A stretch of 55,727 bases of DNA from Gemmatimonadota bacterium (GCA_002714465.1 PAXL01000057.1:58782-114508), one strand, 5' to 3'; positions 44,134 to 52,687 are shown, counted from the stretch's first letter. Notes: generated by a model not told the origin, from the sequence alone. Numbers and translations are program-made.

Positions 44134-45441
44134 CTACCGATTCACCATCGGCACGTACTCTCTCGAGTCATGCCCCGTGTAGACCTGTCGCGGTCGAGCG
44201 ATCTTCTGCTCGTCGTCGTTCATCATCTCTTTCCACTGGGCAAGCCAGCCGGCCGTTCTGGGGATGGCGAAGAGTACGGGATACATATCCACGGGCAGAC
44301 CCATAGCTTGGTAGATGATGCCCGAGTAAAAATCGACGTTGGGATACAGCTTCCGGGAGACAAAGAAATCATCCTCGAGTGCGATCCGTTCAAGCTCTTT
44401 TGCGATGTCGATTTTCGGGTTCCGGCCGGTCACCTCGAACACTTCGTCTGCCGTCTGCTTGATGATCGATGCACGCGGATCGTAGTTCTTGTAGACGCGG
44501 TGGCCAAAGCCCTGGAGCAGAACTTCGCGCTTCTTTACACGTTCGATATAACCCGGCACGTTGTTGACGTCGCCGATCTCATCCAGCATCACGAGCACGG
44601 CCTCGTTCGCACCACCGTGAAGTGGGCCATACAGTGCGGCTGCAGCGCCTGCCGTTGCTGAATAGGGATCGGCCAAACTGCTACCGATACCGCGCATCGT
44701 GCTCGCGCTACAATTCTGCTCGTGGTCTGCATGGAGGATGAATAGGACTTCCAGAGCCTTCACGAGTGCGGGGTTCGGCTCGTACTTCGTGTTAGGCGTG
44801 TTGAACAGCATGTTCAGGAAGTTCTCGGTGAAACCGAGTGAGGGGTCCGGGTAGATGTAGGGGAGACCGCGGCTGTGTCGATAGCAGAATCCCGCAACGG
44901 TTGCCACTTTGCTGACAAGCCGGGAGATGTGCAGTTCCATCAGCTCTTGGCTCGACATATTTCGAGCATCCGGATAGAAGGTCGATTTCGCGCCCAGCAC
45001 ACTTACGAGCATCCCCATCGTGTGCGAACCCCAGCGGAACCCATCGAGGAAGTTCCGAATGCTCTCGTGGATCATGGAATGACCGGCGATCGTTTCCTCC
45101 CACCCTGCGAGCTCGGACTGCGAAGGCAGTTCACCGTTCAGCAGCAGGTAGGCCGTTTCCAGATAGGTGCTCTTTTCAGCCAGTTGCTCGATCGGGTAAC
45201 CCCGGTAGCGCAGGATCCCCTTTTCTCCATCGATATAGGTGATCGAGCTCTGACACGATGCCGTGTTCAAGTATGCTGGGTCGTACCCCATCAGACCGAA
45301 GTCGTCATCGTGAACCTTGATCTGTCTGAGGTCTGCAGACCGGATCGACGCACCGTCGCTCTCATAAGTACCGTAGGTAATCGGTACCTCGTAGGTCTTC
45401 CCAGTCCGATTGTCCGTAATCGACAATGAATCCTTGCTCAT
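44134..45441 (-). CDS. gltA: Type II citrate synthase
   Basis: The 435-residue enzyme condenses oxaloacetate and acetyl-CoA to citrate. It has the type II N-terminal domain (GYDPAYLNTASCQSSITYIDGEKGILRYRGYPIEQLA) and catalytic residues in LHADHEQNCSAST (oxaloacetate-binding His), GPLHGGANEAV (catalytic His) and GFGHRVYKNYDPRA (His and Asp). Length is typical for hexameric, NADH-regulated Gram-negative enzymes. AAAGGAG lies six bases before the ATG. Confidence 0.97.
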   Translation of the reverse strand: MSKDSLSITDNRTGKTYEVPITYGTYESDGASIRSADLRQIKVHDDDFGLMGYDPAYLNTASCQSSITYIDGEKGILRYRGYPIEQLAEKSTYLETAYLLLNGELPSQSELAGWEETIAGHSMIHESIRNFLDGFRWGSHTMGMLVSVLGAKSTFYPDARNMSSQELMELHISRLVSKVATVAGFCYRHSRGLPYIYPDPSLGFTENFLNMLFNTPNTKYEPNPALVKALEVLFILHADHEQNCSASTMRGIGSSLADPYSATAGAAAALYGPLHGGANEAVLVMLDEIGDVNNVPGYIERVKKREVLLQGFGHRVYKNYDPRASIIKQTADEVFEVTGRNPKIDIAKELERIALEDDFFVSRKLYPNVDFYSGIIYQAMGLPVDMYPVLFAIPRTAGWLAQWKEMMNDDEQKIARPRQVYTGHDSREYVPMVNR

Positions 45442-45513
45442 CTAAGACTCCTTTCGCCTGCCCCGTCGGACTATGTCCGCCTCAACCACCCCGGGAGAGA
45501 AACGACGCGGGGG

Positions 45514-45532
45514 AGCCTGCGCCTCGCAGGCT
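45514..45532. terminator. GC-rich hairpin upstream of citrate synthase
   Basis: agcctgcg / cgcaggct with a three-base loop lies just past the stop of the spermidine-synthase-like gene (45546) and 73 bases before the citrate synthase start. No T-run is visible. Confidence 0.4.
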
Positions 45533-45545
45533 GTCGTGAAAACCA

Positions 45546-46217
45546 TTACATCCGGGCGATGTAGAACACGCCCTTTACAGAATTCCCTAATAAATCTTTT
45601 TTGTCAATCGTGTGCACGCCTACCTCTGAAAAGATCTCATCCAGTGCACGCCTGTATGCCTTGTCCTCTTCGGTCACTCGAACAACGAGAACGCCATCCG
45701 AACGAAGCCGGGTCGCCAGCACCCGCAAAGAGGACATCGAGTAGGCTCGCCGATTCTCCTCACGCAGTACTCTAGACGGCCCCAGGTCGAGCTCCAACCC
45801 GATACCGTGATAACTCGTCGGAGACGCCTCGACAAACTGAGTGACGCTTCCTATGACGAGATGACTCCGCTCGTCATCGATTGAGGCACCCTTACCTAGG
45901 TAGTCACGAGACCACTGCGGTAGGACCTCGTCGGGCTCAACAACGGTCACGCTTCGGAGACCCGGATGATCGAGCACCGCATCCAGAGTGTCTCCAAGAC
46001 CATACCCTGCCAGGAGAATGTCAACGGCTCGCGAGGATTTGATCAGACCGAGAATCGTGTCCGCGAAAGAGTGCGACAGCACCTTACCATACGTAGACCG
46101 GAAAACCGTCTCGTTGTAAAGCAACTCATAGTGCCCATCAGCCCCGCTTAGCTGCTGAAGGACCAACTCCTCATCCCGGATCGCTTTACGGTCAATTACC
46201 CGCCGGTCTTGTCTCAT
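45546..46217 (-). CDS. Spermidine-synthase-like methyltransferase-fold protein
   Basis: The 223-residue protein has the Rossmann core of the spermidine synthase/SAM methyltransferase group: YNETVFRSTYGKVLSHSFAD, VDILLAGYGLGDTLDAVLDHPGLRSVTVVEPDE (motif I region with GYGLGDT in place of GGGDG) and VRVTEEDKAYRRALDEIF late. The polyamine-binding Asp motif is not evident, so polyamine synthesis is doubtful. No good ribosome site precedes the ATG. It is divergent from the HAD gene at 46444. Confidence 0.7.
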   Translation of the reverse strand: MRQDRRVIDRKAIRDEELVLQQLSGADGHYELLYNETVFRSTYGKVLSHSFADTILGLIKSSRAVDILLAGYGLGDTLDAVLDHPGLRSVTVVEPDEVLPQWSRDYLGKGASIDDERSHLVIGSVTQFVEASPTSYHGIGLELDLGPSRVLREENRRAYSMSSLRVLATRLRSDGVLVVRVTEEDKAYRRALDEIFSEVGVHTIDKKDLLGNSVKGVFYIARM

Positions 46218-46372
46218 GTGATCCGTGAATCAAGGTGCAGTGAACGGGCTATGCTGAAAAGGCGAGACGGTTCTTCAATAACAGGTGTAATATAACCGAC
46301 GAAATGTGGATAACAAAGCAGATCGTACGCCAGCAAGAAGCCAAAAGACCAATATCTACAACCACTAATCCC

Positions 46373-46400
46373 TTGACAGGCGAAATACCGCTCGTAAGAT
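46373..46400 (+). promoter_or_regulatory. Sigma-70-type promoter of the HAD/PfkB gene set
   Basis: TTGACA (46373-46378), a 16-base spacer and TAAGAT (46395-46400) form a good housekeeping promoter. The mRNA would start near 46407, giving a leader of about 37 bases before the GTG at 46444. Confidence 0.6.
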
Positions 46401-46443
46401 TGCCGCCAACAGACTTAAGTCACGACTGACAAGGGAAATAGAC

Positions 46444-47268
46444 GTGTTCATACTGAGCGGATCACAGGAAATCGAGCTCGTTCGGCTCGACACACTTCGT
46501 GGGAAATACCGATTTGCAGTCTTCGACTTCGACGGCACCCTGTCGTTGATTCGAGAGGGCTGGCGCGAGATCATGATCCCCTTTATGGTCGAGATCCTGT
46601 CGGGCCTCAATCCTGGCGAGACCGATCAGACAATTGAAGCGCACGTAAGCGAATTCGTTGACGAGCTGACCGGTCAGCAGACAATCTTTCAGATGATTCG
46701 ACTCAGTGAGGAAGTGGCCGCTCGGGGCGTTCAGCCCGAGGACCCGAAGGTATACAAGAACCTCTTCAACGACCGGCTTCTCTCGCACATCGAGGCACGG
46801 GTAAAGCGTCTCAAGTCAGGAAAAACCGATCCTGCTGATGCGGTCGTTCCCGGCAGCCACGCGATTCTCAAAGCTCTGAAGGCGCGCGACCTCGACCTGT
46901 TCCTAGCCAGTGGGACGGATCAGGCTTACGTAAGACAGGAAGCCGCGCTCTTAGGTATCGACCAGTACTTTACTGGCATCTACGGTGCGCTCGACAACTA
47001 CGAGGACTTCTCGAAGGCCAAGCTCATCTCGGAGATCCTCGAGACAAACGAACTCGGCGGAGATCGCCTGCTTGGCTTCGGAGACGGGTATGTCGAAATA
47101 GAGAACGTCGCGCAAGTCAACGGCACAGCCGTAGGTGTCGCCTCGAACGAAGTCACGAAGACCGGCATCAACGCCTGTAAACGAAAACGCCTGATCAAAG
47201 CCGGAGCCGCCCTGATCATCCCTCACTACCTCGAACTGGACCCACTCCTACACTACCTGTACCCGTAG
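46444..47268 (+). CDS. HAD-superfamily phosphatase
   Basis: The 274-residue HAD hydrolase has motif I Asp28-Phe-Asp30-Gly-Thr (FDFDGTLS), motif II LFLASGTD, motif III Lys in DFSKAKLI, and motif IV GFGDGYVEIENVAQ, with a large helical cap between 40 and 150. The GTG start has GGGAAA nearby. It is first in a plus-strand set with a DHS-like protein, a PfkB kinase and a methyltransferase. With an RfaE-like kinase next to it, a sugar-phosphate (heptose-type) substrate is a reasonable guess. Confidence 0.85.
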   Translation: MFILSGSQEIELVRLDTLRGKYRFAVFDFDGTLSLIREGWREIMIPFMVEILSGLNPGETDQTIEAHVSEFVDELTGQQTIFQMIRLSEEVAARGVQPEDPKVYKNLFNDRLLSHIEARVKRLKSGKTDPADAVVPGSHAILKALKARDLDLFLASGTDQAYVRQEAALLGIDQYFTGIYGALDNYEDFSKAKLISEILETNELGGDRLLGFGDGYVEIENVAQVNGTAVGVASNEVTKTGINACKRKRLIKAGAALIIPHYLELDPLLHYLYP

Positions 47269-47306
47269 CCACTATTCAACCCTCTATCACCAATTCTCGA
47301 TCTCTC

Positions 47307-48299
47307 ATGCCTTTCCCGAAATTCGACCGCTCCCAACTTGACATGCGGCCACTCTCAGAGCGCACACACGACTTTGCTCTTGACGAGGTACTCTCTCTCG
47401 ACTCGGAGAGTGACTTCCAAAACGAAGGCCTCGACACCCTAGCCGATCGCATCGTGGAGGCACACAAGAGCGGTCGAGCGGTCATTCTGATGATGGGGGC
47501 ACACGTTATCAAGGTCGGTATTCAGCGATTCGTGATCGACCTGATGGAACGCGGCTATATCACCCACATCGCAGGGAACGGGGCGTGCGCGATCCACGAC
47601 TACGAGATGGCCACAATCGGCGCCACAACAGAGAACGTGGCTAACTACATCCGCCAAGGACAGTTCGGCCTGTGGAGAGAGACGGGACAGCTCAACGAGA
47701 TCGCGATCGACGCTGCGAAGCAAGGTATTGGTTTTGGTGAAGCAGTCGGCCACGCCATCCACGAAAGCGACTTCCCGCACAAAGATGTCAGCATCTACTC
47801 GGCCGGCTATCGTCTCAGAATTCCCGTCACCGTGCACGCGAGCCTCGGTTACGACATCGTCCATGAGCATCCGAACTGTGACGGCGGTGCCATCGGAGAA
47901 TCCTCATACACAGATTTTCTTGTCTTTACTGAGTCCGTATCGAAGCTCGAGGGCGGCGTACTCCTCAACTACGGATCGGCGATCATGGGGCCCGAAGTCT
48001 ATTTGAAAGCTCTATCGATGGTCCGTAACGTCGCCCACCGCAGAAATGAACGCATCGCCCACTTCACCACCGCCGTATTTGACCTGATTCCCCTCGGCGA
48101 CGACCTCGAATCCGAAGCCCCGAAATCAGATCCCCGCTATTACTACCGCCCATTCAAGACCATCCTCGTCCGCACCATAAGAGATGGGGGTGAGAGTTAC
48201 TATATCCGTGGGGACCACACGGAAACCATGCCGGCTCTCTATAAACGGGTAGTCGGCAAGGGGGCAGAGGGGCTAGGAGCAAAGGAGAGAGAATCTTGA
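47307..48299 (+). CDS. Deoxyhypusine-synthase-like protein of unknown role
   Basis: The 330-residue protein is well conserved in look but unnamed. The core (VILMMGAHVIKVGIQRFVIDLMERGYITHIAGNGACAIHDYEMATIGATTENV) resembles deoxyhypusine synthase-type NAD-binding proteins, and a second core region has VTVHASLGYDIVHEHPNCDGGAIGESSYTDF and GGVLLNYGSAIMGPEVYLKAL. Bacteria lack the eIF5A target, and the lysine that carries the spermidine moiety was not identified, so deoxyhypusine synthesis is not proposed. It lies 38 bases after the HAD gene and 44 bases before the PfkB kinase gene. A nucleotide-sugar or NAD-linked role is open. Confidence 0.6.
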   Translation: MPFPKFDRSQLDMRPLSERTHDFALDEVLSLDSESDFQNEGLDTLADRIVEAHKSGRAVILMMGAHVIKVGIQRFVIDLMERGYITHIAGNGACAIHDYEMATIGATTENVANYIRQGQFGLWRETGQLNEIAIDAAKQGIGFGEAVGHAIHESDFPHKDVSIYSAGYRLRIPVTVHASLGYDIVHEHPNCDGGAIGESSYTDFLVFTESVSKLEGGVLLNYGSAIMGPEVYLKALSMVRNVAHRRNERIAHFTTAVFDLIPLGDDLESEAPKSDPRYYYRPFKTILVRTIRDGGESYYIRGDHTETMPALYKRVVGKGAEGLGAKERES

Positions 48300-48343
48300 T
48301 CCTCCCCTGCGCCCCTGCGCCCAGCCCCTCTGGATGAGTCGCA

Positions 48344-49336
48344 ATGGATACTCCTTCCCTAAAATCACTCCTAGAAAATTTCAAGAATCTATCGATCCTC
48401 GTACTCGGTGACTTCTTCCTTGACCGCTACCTGATGATCGATCCCGCGATCCGAGAGATCTCTATAGAGACAGGATTGGAGACGCGTCAGGTCGTCGAGA
48501 TTCAGAACAGTCCAGGTGCTGCCGGGACTGTTACCAACAACCTTCGCGCTCTGGGTGTAGGGAACGTCGTCGCGCTCGGTGTGATCGGAGAGGATGGACA
48601 CGGCTACGATCTGCAATACGGTCTCGAAGCATCAGGTGTTGACACATCTCACCTTATCACTTCTTCCGATCGTTACACGCCGACCTACACAAAGCCGATC
48701 GATAACTCGACAGGAAAGGAGATGGAGCGTTTTGACGTCAAGAACAGGACGTCACTGCCTCGTGATCTTGAGGCCAAGGTCATTGAGAAGCTCTCTGCGC
48801 TGTACCAAGAAACGGACGGAGTCATCGTCCTGGATCAGGTCCAAGAGGCGGACTGTGGCGTAGTCACGTCTGTCGTTCGCAACAAGCTATCTGCGCTGTG
48901 CGAATCAAACGACCGTCCCGTGCTTGCAGATTCGAGGGCGCACATCTCGAGGTTCCGAAACGTCATCCTGAAATCGAACGAGGACGAGATTCTATCTCTG
49001 GTTTCGGACACATCAGACCCGAATGACGCCGCATCCGAGCTCTGTGCTCGGACTGACAGACCCGTCATTTTAACCCGCGGGCCTGAAGGTATCACCGCCT
49101 TCGATGGCAGCGAAACGATCACGATTCCGGGTATCCCAGTCCCCGATCCGATCGACAGCGTCGGCGCCGGCGACAGCGTATCCGCATCAGTCACTTCCGC
49201 ACTTGCCGTGGGTGCCTCTCTCCCAGACGCAGCCCTTCTGGGCGTCATCGTCTCCTCAATCACCATCCAGCAGATCGGCACCACCGGCACCGCAACCCAA
49301 GCCCAGATCCTCTCCCGATACCAAGAGATCTCTTAG
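48344..49336 (+). CDS. PfkB-family sugar kinase (RfaE/HldE kinase-domain-like)
   Basis: The 330-residue ribokinase-fold protein has LVLGDFFLDRYLMIDPAIREIS, GGAAGT-like NSPGAAGTVTNNLRALG, and the ATP/anion-hole motif DSVGAGDSVSASV near residue 270. The N-terminal FLDRY pattern resembles the kinase half of HldE/RfaE (D-glycero-D-manno-heptose 7-phosphate kinase). No cytidylyltransferase domain is attached. The leader contains an inverted repeat (cagaggggct ... agcccctctg, 48265-48332) that spans the preceding stop and lies near the ribosome site. Probable role: phosphorylation of a heptose or related sugar. Confidence 0.85.
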   Translation: MDTPSLKSLLENFKNLSILVLGDFFLDRYLMIDPAIREISIETGLETRQVVEIQNSPGAAGTVTNNLRALGVGNVVALGVIGEDGHGYDLQYGLEASGVDTSHLITSSDRYTPTYTKPIDNSTGKEMERFDVKNRTSLPRDLEAKVIEKLSALYQETDGVIVLDQVQEADCGVVTSVVRNKLSALCESNDRPVLADSRAHISRFRNVILKSNEDEILSLVSDTSDPNDAASELCARTDRPVILTRGPEGITAFDGSETITIPGIPVPDPIDSVGAGDSVSASVTSALAVGASLPDAALLGVIVSSITIQQIGTTGTATQAQILSRYQEIS

Positions 49337-49407
49337 GTGCCCTCTTTTTTTCTTAGCGTCTTTATGTCTGAGCGTCTCCCAAACAGAGTTACGAGATAGT
49401 TCAAGTT

Positions 49408-50133
49408 TTGACTCCCTCTCGAGATGCATACGGCGCCCTTCTATGCGCCCACATCGAGGAGGGCGAAGAGATCGAGGTCGTAGAGCGTGATGACGGGTTC
49501 ATCGACGCGCACGAAGGCGTCTGGCACTACTTCACGAACTACGATAAATGGTTCGAAGAGGAGAAGGAGGCAATCGGGTACGCAAACGGCCACGTGCTCG
49601 ACATCGGATGCGCGGCTGGACGTGTCTGCCTCTGCCTGCAAGAGGAAGGATACCGCGTCACCGGTATAGACAATTCACCCGGGGCAATCAGACTGGCAAA
49701 GAAGCGCGGCGTGAAGCGAGCGTTCTGCCGATCGATCACGCAGATCGATCGAAGGCTCGCGCCGATTGACACGTTCGTCCTGTTCGGTCACAACTTTGGA
49801 CTTTTCGGAAATGAGCGCAGAGCCAGATGGCTGCTCAGGAGGTTCAAGCATCTCTGCGGCGACGACGGCATTATCCTAGCCACCTCGAGAGACGCGGCCA
49901 TCAGTGACCTGCCGGCCGATGTGGCCTACAGACGCCGAAACGTCAAAGAGGGCCGATTGCCGGGCCAGATGCGTGTCCGGATCCGACACCGGAACACGAT
50001 CGGAGAGTGGCTCGACTTCGTCTTTGCATCGAAGAAGGAAGTCTCCGGAATCGTCGAGGGTACAGGTTGGCAAATCAGCCACTTCATCGACGGCGAAGCT
50101 GGATCGTTCGCCGCCGTTATCGAGAAAGCCTAG
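49408..50133 (+). CDS. Class I SAM-dependent methyltransferase
   Basis: The 241-residue methyltransferase has motif I VLDIGCAAGRVCLCL, motif II GYRVTGIDNSPGAIRLAKKRG, and FVLFGHNFGLFGN for the catalytic strand. A long N-terminal part (about 60 residues) contains YFTNYDKWFEEEKEAI. The frame starts at TTG without a good ribosome site; a later start is possible. It ends with a stop shared with the opposite-strand radical-SAM gene: the two TAG codons overlap at CTAG (50130-50133). The methyl acceptor is unknown. Confidence 0.8.
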   Translation: MTPSRDAYGALLCAHIEEGEEIEVVERDDGFIDAHEGVWHYFTNYDKWFEEEKEAIGYANGHVLDIGCAAGRVCLCLQEEGYRVTGIDNSPGAIRLAKKRGVKRAFCRSITQIDRRLAPIDTFVLFGHNFGLFGNERRARWLLRRFKHLCGDDGIILATSRDAAISDLPADVAYRRRNVKEGRLPGQMRVRIRHRNTIGEWLDFVFASKKEVSGIVEGTGWQISHFIDGEAGSFAAVIEKA

Positions 50134-51047
50134 GCAGTCGCACCACCTTTGATCTTCCATTTTTGATTGTTATCCCCGATTGCATACCGTCCCGCAAACC
50201 CCTCTTTGCTCACTCCCACGCAACCTGGCATGTAACGAGAAGCACACTCTGCCATCGCATCACGATACTCCAGCGTGAGCGCATCCGGATTGAGCTTTCC
50301 GATGGCAGAGGGAAGCGGTGTCCCCAGAGTACGCTGCCCCTCCCGCGACCCATCCCCTTCGATAAAGTGATCGATCACCACGGCATCTGCTGACCGGCCG
50401 ATACGCTCGAAGAAACCGTCCGGATCCTGAATCGGAAGCAGCGGCGACACGGTAACGACGACTCGAACCCCTCTTGTCTTCATTGTCTCGGCCGCCTCGA
50501 ACCGTGCCTCGACCGGGCTCGCGTGTGGCGGAAGCCCAGGAATCTCCTCGCAGTCGGTCTCGATCGAGAGATGGACTCGGACCTCACATTGGTCGGCAAG
50601 GCGCTGTATCTGTTCCGCGTGGTCGCAGACCCGATGTGTGTGCGTCTGAAGAATCAGGAGATCCGGTGGCGAAGCGATCATCGCATCGAGAAGAGATTCC
50701 GAAACGCCATACCTTGCTTCCTGAGGCAGAAACGGATCCGTAGAGCTTGACATGAAGATGCTGAAACGACCGTGTGACTTCTTGGCCCAGCGACGCTCCG
50801 CATCTACACTGGACTGATAAGCCTCGGCAGCGTTCTGTCGGATCTCGAGAAACCCGCCCCAATCTCGTCCCTTCGTTACCCAGTAGTTGTGCTGAACGTA
50901 ACACCCGACACCGCAGAGAGATCGACCGAAAGAACATCCACGGTAGGGCTGCAGTGAATGTGAGGTCACCGTCTTCAGGAATCCCGTCGTTCGTGTCAGC
51001 ACATTCTGAATGTCAACAACTGTTACGTTCACTAATCTGCTCTTCAT
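50130..51047 (-). CDS. Radical-SAM (SPL-like) protein with unusual Cys spacing
   Basis: The 305-residue protein resembles the spore-photoproduct-lyase-like group: YRGCSFGRSLCGVGCYVQHNYW near the N terminus (Cys38, Cys45, Cys49), then FSIFMSSSTDPFLPQEARYG, LLILQTHTHRVCDH, VHLSIETDCEEI and VVVTVSPLLPIQDPDGFF. The three Cys are spaced C-x6-C-x3-C, not the standard C-x3-C-x2-C, yet all other group features are present. It converges on the methyltransferase gene. The function is unknown; DNA repair is not implied. Confidence 0.78.
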   Translation of the reverse strand: MKSRLVNVTVVDIQNVLTRTTGFLKTVTSHSLQPYRGCSFGRSLCGVGCYVQHNYWVTKGRDWGGFLEIRQNAAEAYQSSVDAERRWAKKSHGRFSIFMSSSTDPFLPQEARYGVSESLLDAMIASPPDLLILQTHTHRVCDHAEQIQRLADQCEVRVHLSIETDCEEIPGLPPHASPVEARFEAAETMKTRGVRVVVTVSPLLPIQDPDGFFERIGRSADAVVIDHFIEGDGSREGQRTLGTPLPSAIGKLNPDALTLEYRDAMAECASRYMPGCVGVSKEGFAGRYAIGDNNQKWKIKGGATA

Positions 51048-51188
51048 TATAGGTGGTCTTCACGGCGATACTCTCTTTTCGGAACGTGAACACGGCAAAG
51101 CTCGCCCTCTCCAAAACTTCTATCGCCAACCAAAGCCATTTAAAGCATATTGCAAAATTCGCTCTGACAAACCGGTCCTTATACACGA

Positions 51189-51220
51189 CAAAAACCGCGG
51201 CAAACTGCCCGCGGTCTTTG
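51189..51220 (-). terminator. Intrinsic terminator of the ppiC operon
   Basis: On the minus strand ACCGCGG and CCGCGGT form a seven-bp GC stem with an eight-base loop, followed directly by TTTTT (51194-51190). It lies 40 bases after the PPIase stop. The plus-strand side also has T-rich sequence, so it may act in both directions and protect the radical-SAM gene. Confidence 0.8.
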
Positions 51221-51255
51221 TTCCGCTATGCGCTCAGCACCCGGCCCTCCGTTGC

Positions 51256-51537
51256 CTATTCCGTCCGGCTCGTAACCTCGAGGAGGTGATAGCCAAACTG
51301 GGTCTTCACAGGTCCCTGCACGGTATTGACATCTGCACTGAAGACAACCTCGTCAAACTCCTTAACCATCTGGCCCGGGCCAAACTCGCCTAGATTCCCA
51401 CCCTCCTGACCCGAGGGACACTTGGAATGCGCCTTCGCTAGGTCGCCAAAGTCCACACCTTCTGCGATCTGCTGCTTGAGATCATTACACTCTTCTTCTG
51501 TCGACACCAAGATGTGCCTTGCACTTGCATTAGCCAA
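51256..51537 (-). CDS. ppiC: Parvulin-type peptidyl-prolyl isomerase
   Basis: The 93-residue single-domain parvulin catalyses cis-trans isomerisation at prolines. The full pattern is present: ASARHILV, EEECNDLKQQIAEGVDFGDLAKAHSKCPSG, GGNLGEFGPGQMVKEFDEVVF and TQFGYHLLEVTSR, with the active Cys (HSKCPS), two His and Phe. TTG start, with no ATG available. It ends the minus-strand run and is followed by a strong terminator. Confidence 0.93.
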   Translation of the reverse strand: MANASARHILVSTEEECNDLKQQIAEGVDFGDLAKAHSKCPSGQEGGNLGEFGPGQMVKEFDEVVFSADVNTVQGPVKTQFGYHLLEVTSRTE

Positions 51538-51627
51538 GATTAACCTGTCTCTCTCTGTAGATGTGGCACTGACCGGAGACCCTCTCCGGCGTCATTCTTC
51601 GTGCCTTTGTGGTTGCCTCTATTCGCC

Positions 51628-51969
51628 TCAAACATTCGTATCCGCGCTCGAAGCGACGAACTTGTTGTGTTTGAATACGACCTTCTCGTCTGTCAGGAGA
51701 CCGTTGAGCTTACCGGCAAAAACGAAACCTAGTGTCATCAGATACATCACCCCTATGCCGAACTTTCCGAGCCTGAATCTGTGTATCCCCGCGATTCCTA
51801 TGAGGCCGAGCAGGATCAGCAGAAAGATCGAGTTGGGGCCTCTTCTCTTCTTCCGATTTTGGGCGGCAAACTCAGAAGCCTAGTTGTCGTCCAGATCTTC
51901 GATGATGTTCCATACATACTTAAACTCGTTCCCATCGAGCTCTGGCAATTGATTCAGCACTTTCGCCAT
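51628..51969 (-). pseudogene. TM2-domain membrane protein interrupted by an in-frame TAG
   Basis: A 113-codon frame opens at ATG 51969, inside the end of the creatininase-like gene. Residues 1-29 read MAKVLNQLPELDGNEFKYVW... to EDLDDN, then TAG at 51882-51880, then ASEFAAQNRKKRRGPNS, a first membrane helix IFLLILLGLIGIAGIHRF and a second, GVMYLMTLGFVFAGKL, and a tail to TGA at 51628. This is the standard bacterial TM2 protein (LNQLPELxGxE, DDxQ, RRKDP, LLLxxLGxxGIAGIHRF). A Gln normally follows DD-x, so CAG to TAG is the likely change. Either a pseudogene or an unusual readthrough; TAG is an ordinary stop elsewhere here. Confidence 0.7.
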
Positions 51970-52687
51970 CCAGCCAAGCCGTCAGACGCTCAATCAGACG
52001 TTCGGTCGAGGCCTGCCCGACCTCTGCTGACGCGTGTCGCCTCGGGTCGATTCCGACGAGTCCGTAGCACGGGTGCCCTTCCATCCCCGCTTCCATCCAG
52101 TTATGCTTCTCGTCAGGGCCACCCAAGTCTGTCTCATCGGCCAAGGTAGACAAATCCTGAGTTACCGGATCCAGATACATCAGAGACGACGTCTCGTATT
52201 TGGCTGCGTGGTCGCCGTCAATCCCATCCAACTGGTTTTCGACCAACACCAACGTTCGCATCGTCCCGCCCTTCTTACGGAATCTTTCGACCCCCGCATC
52301 CAGATACTCGCCGCGATTCGGATAGTGGCCGGAAATCAGGATCGCGGCCTCATAGCCGTCCTGCTCAAATCCAGCCAGCAGCTCGGAGACGATCGTGGTC
52401 ATCGCCGCATTCGAGACCATATAGGAATGTGGCCAGTCACCGTGTCCGCCTCCGGATCCGAAGTAGACCGGCGGATACACGACCCCCCCCGCCTCAATCG
52501 CAAGACCGACGAGCTGCTCGTGCGCTTTGAGGCAATCGAGCCCAACCGGGTTGTGATACCCATGCCACTCCATCGCCCCGAATGGCATGTATATCGCCGC
52601 ACGTTTCGCCAGGGCAGCACCGATTTGCTCCGGCCGCATCCGCTCCAACCGTACCTCGTCAATTATTTGTCCAGAGTAGTGCCCCAT
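51920..52687 (-). CDS. Creatininase-family amidohydrolase
   Basis: The 255-residue zinc enzyme has MPFGAMEWHGYHNPVGLDCLKA (Glu, His and Asp ligands), GSGGGHGDWPHSYMVSN, ISGHYPNRGEY (family NGHGGN) and DHAAKYETSSLMYLDP with the second metal Glu. Members hydrolyse cyclic amides such as creatinine or formamidopyrimidines, or amidated cofactor precursors. It starts five bases after the metalloprotease stop and overlaps the TM2 frame by 50 bases. AGGAG at about nine bases supports the ATG. Confidence 0.87.
   Translation of the reverse strand: MGHYSGQIIDEVRLERMRPEQIGAALAKRAAIYMPFGAMEWHGYHNPVGLDCLKAHEQLVGLAIEAGGVVYPPVYFGSGGGHGDWPHSYMVSNAAMTTIVSELLAGFEQDGYEAAILISGHYPNRGEYLDAGVERFRKKGGTMRTLVLVENQLDGIDGDHAAKYETSSLMYLDPVTQDLSTLADETDLGGPDEKHNWMEAGMEGHPCYGLVGIDPRRHASAEVGQASTERLIERLTAWLDGESAESIARARWERV

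Noticed and set aside
45546..46217. Calling this gene speE (spermidine synthase)
   Set aside because: The glycine-rich motif is altered and the acidic residues that bind polyamines were not found, so only the fold is claimed.
46302..46316. A perfect DnaA-box-like TGTGGATAA near the HAD promoter
   Set aside because: Only one box is present, with no AT-rich unwinding region or dnaA/dnaN neighbours, so it is not taken as a replication origin.
51880..51882. TAG reassignment or programmed recoding as a genome-wide code
   Set aside because: TAG is used as an ordinary stop by several intact genes here (for example those ending at 14627, 10351 and 50133), so reassignment of TAG is unlikely.
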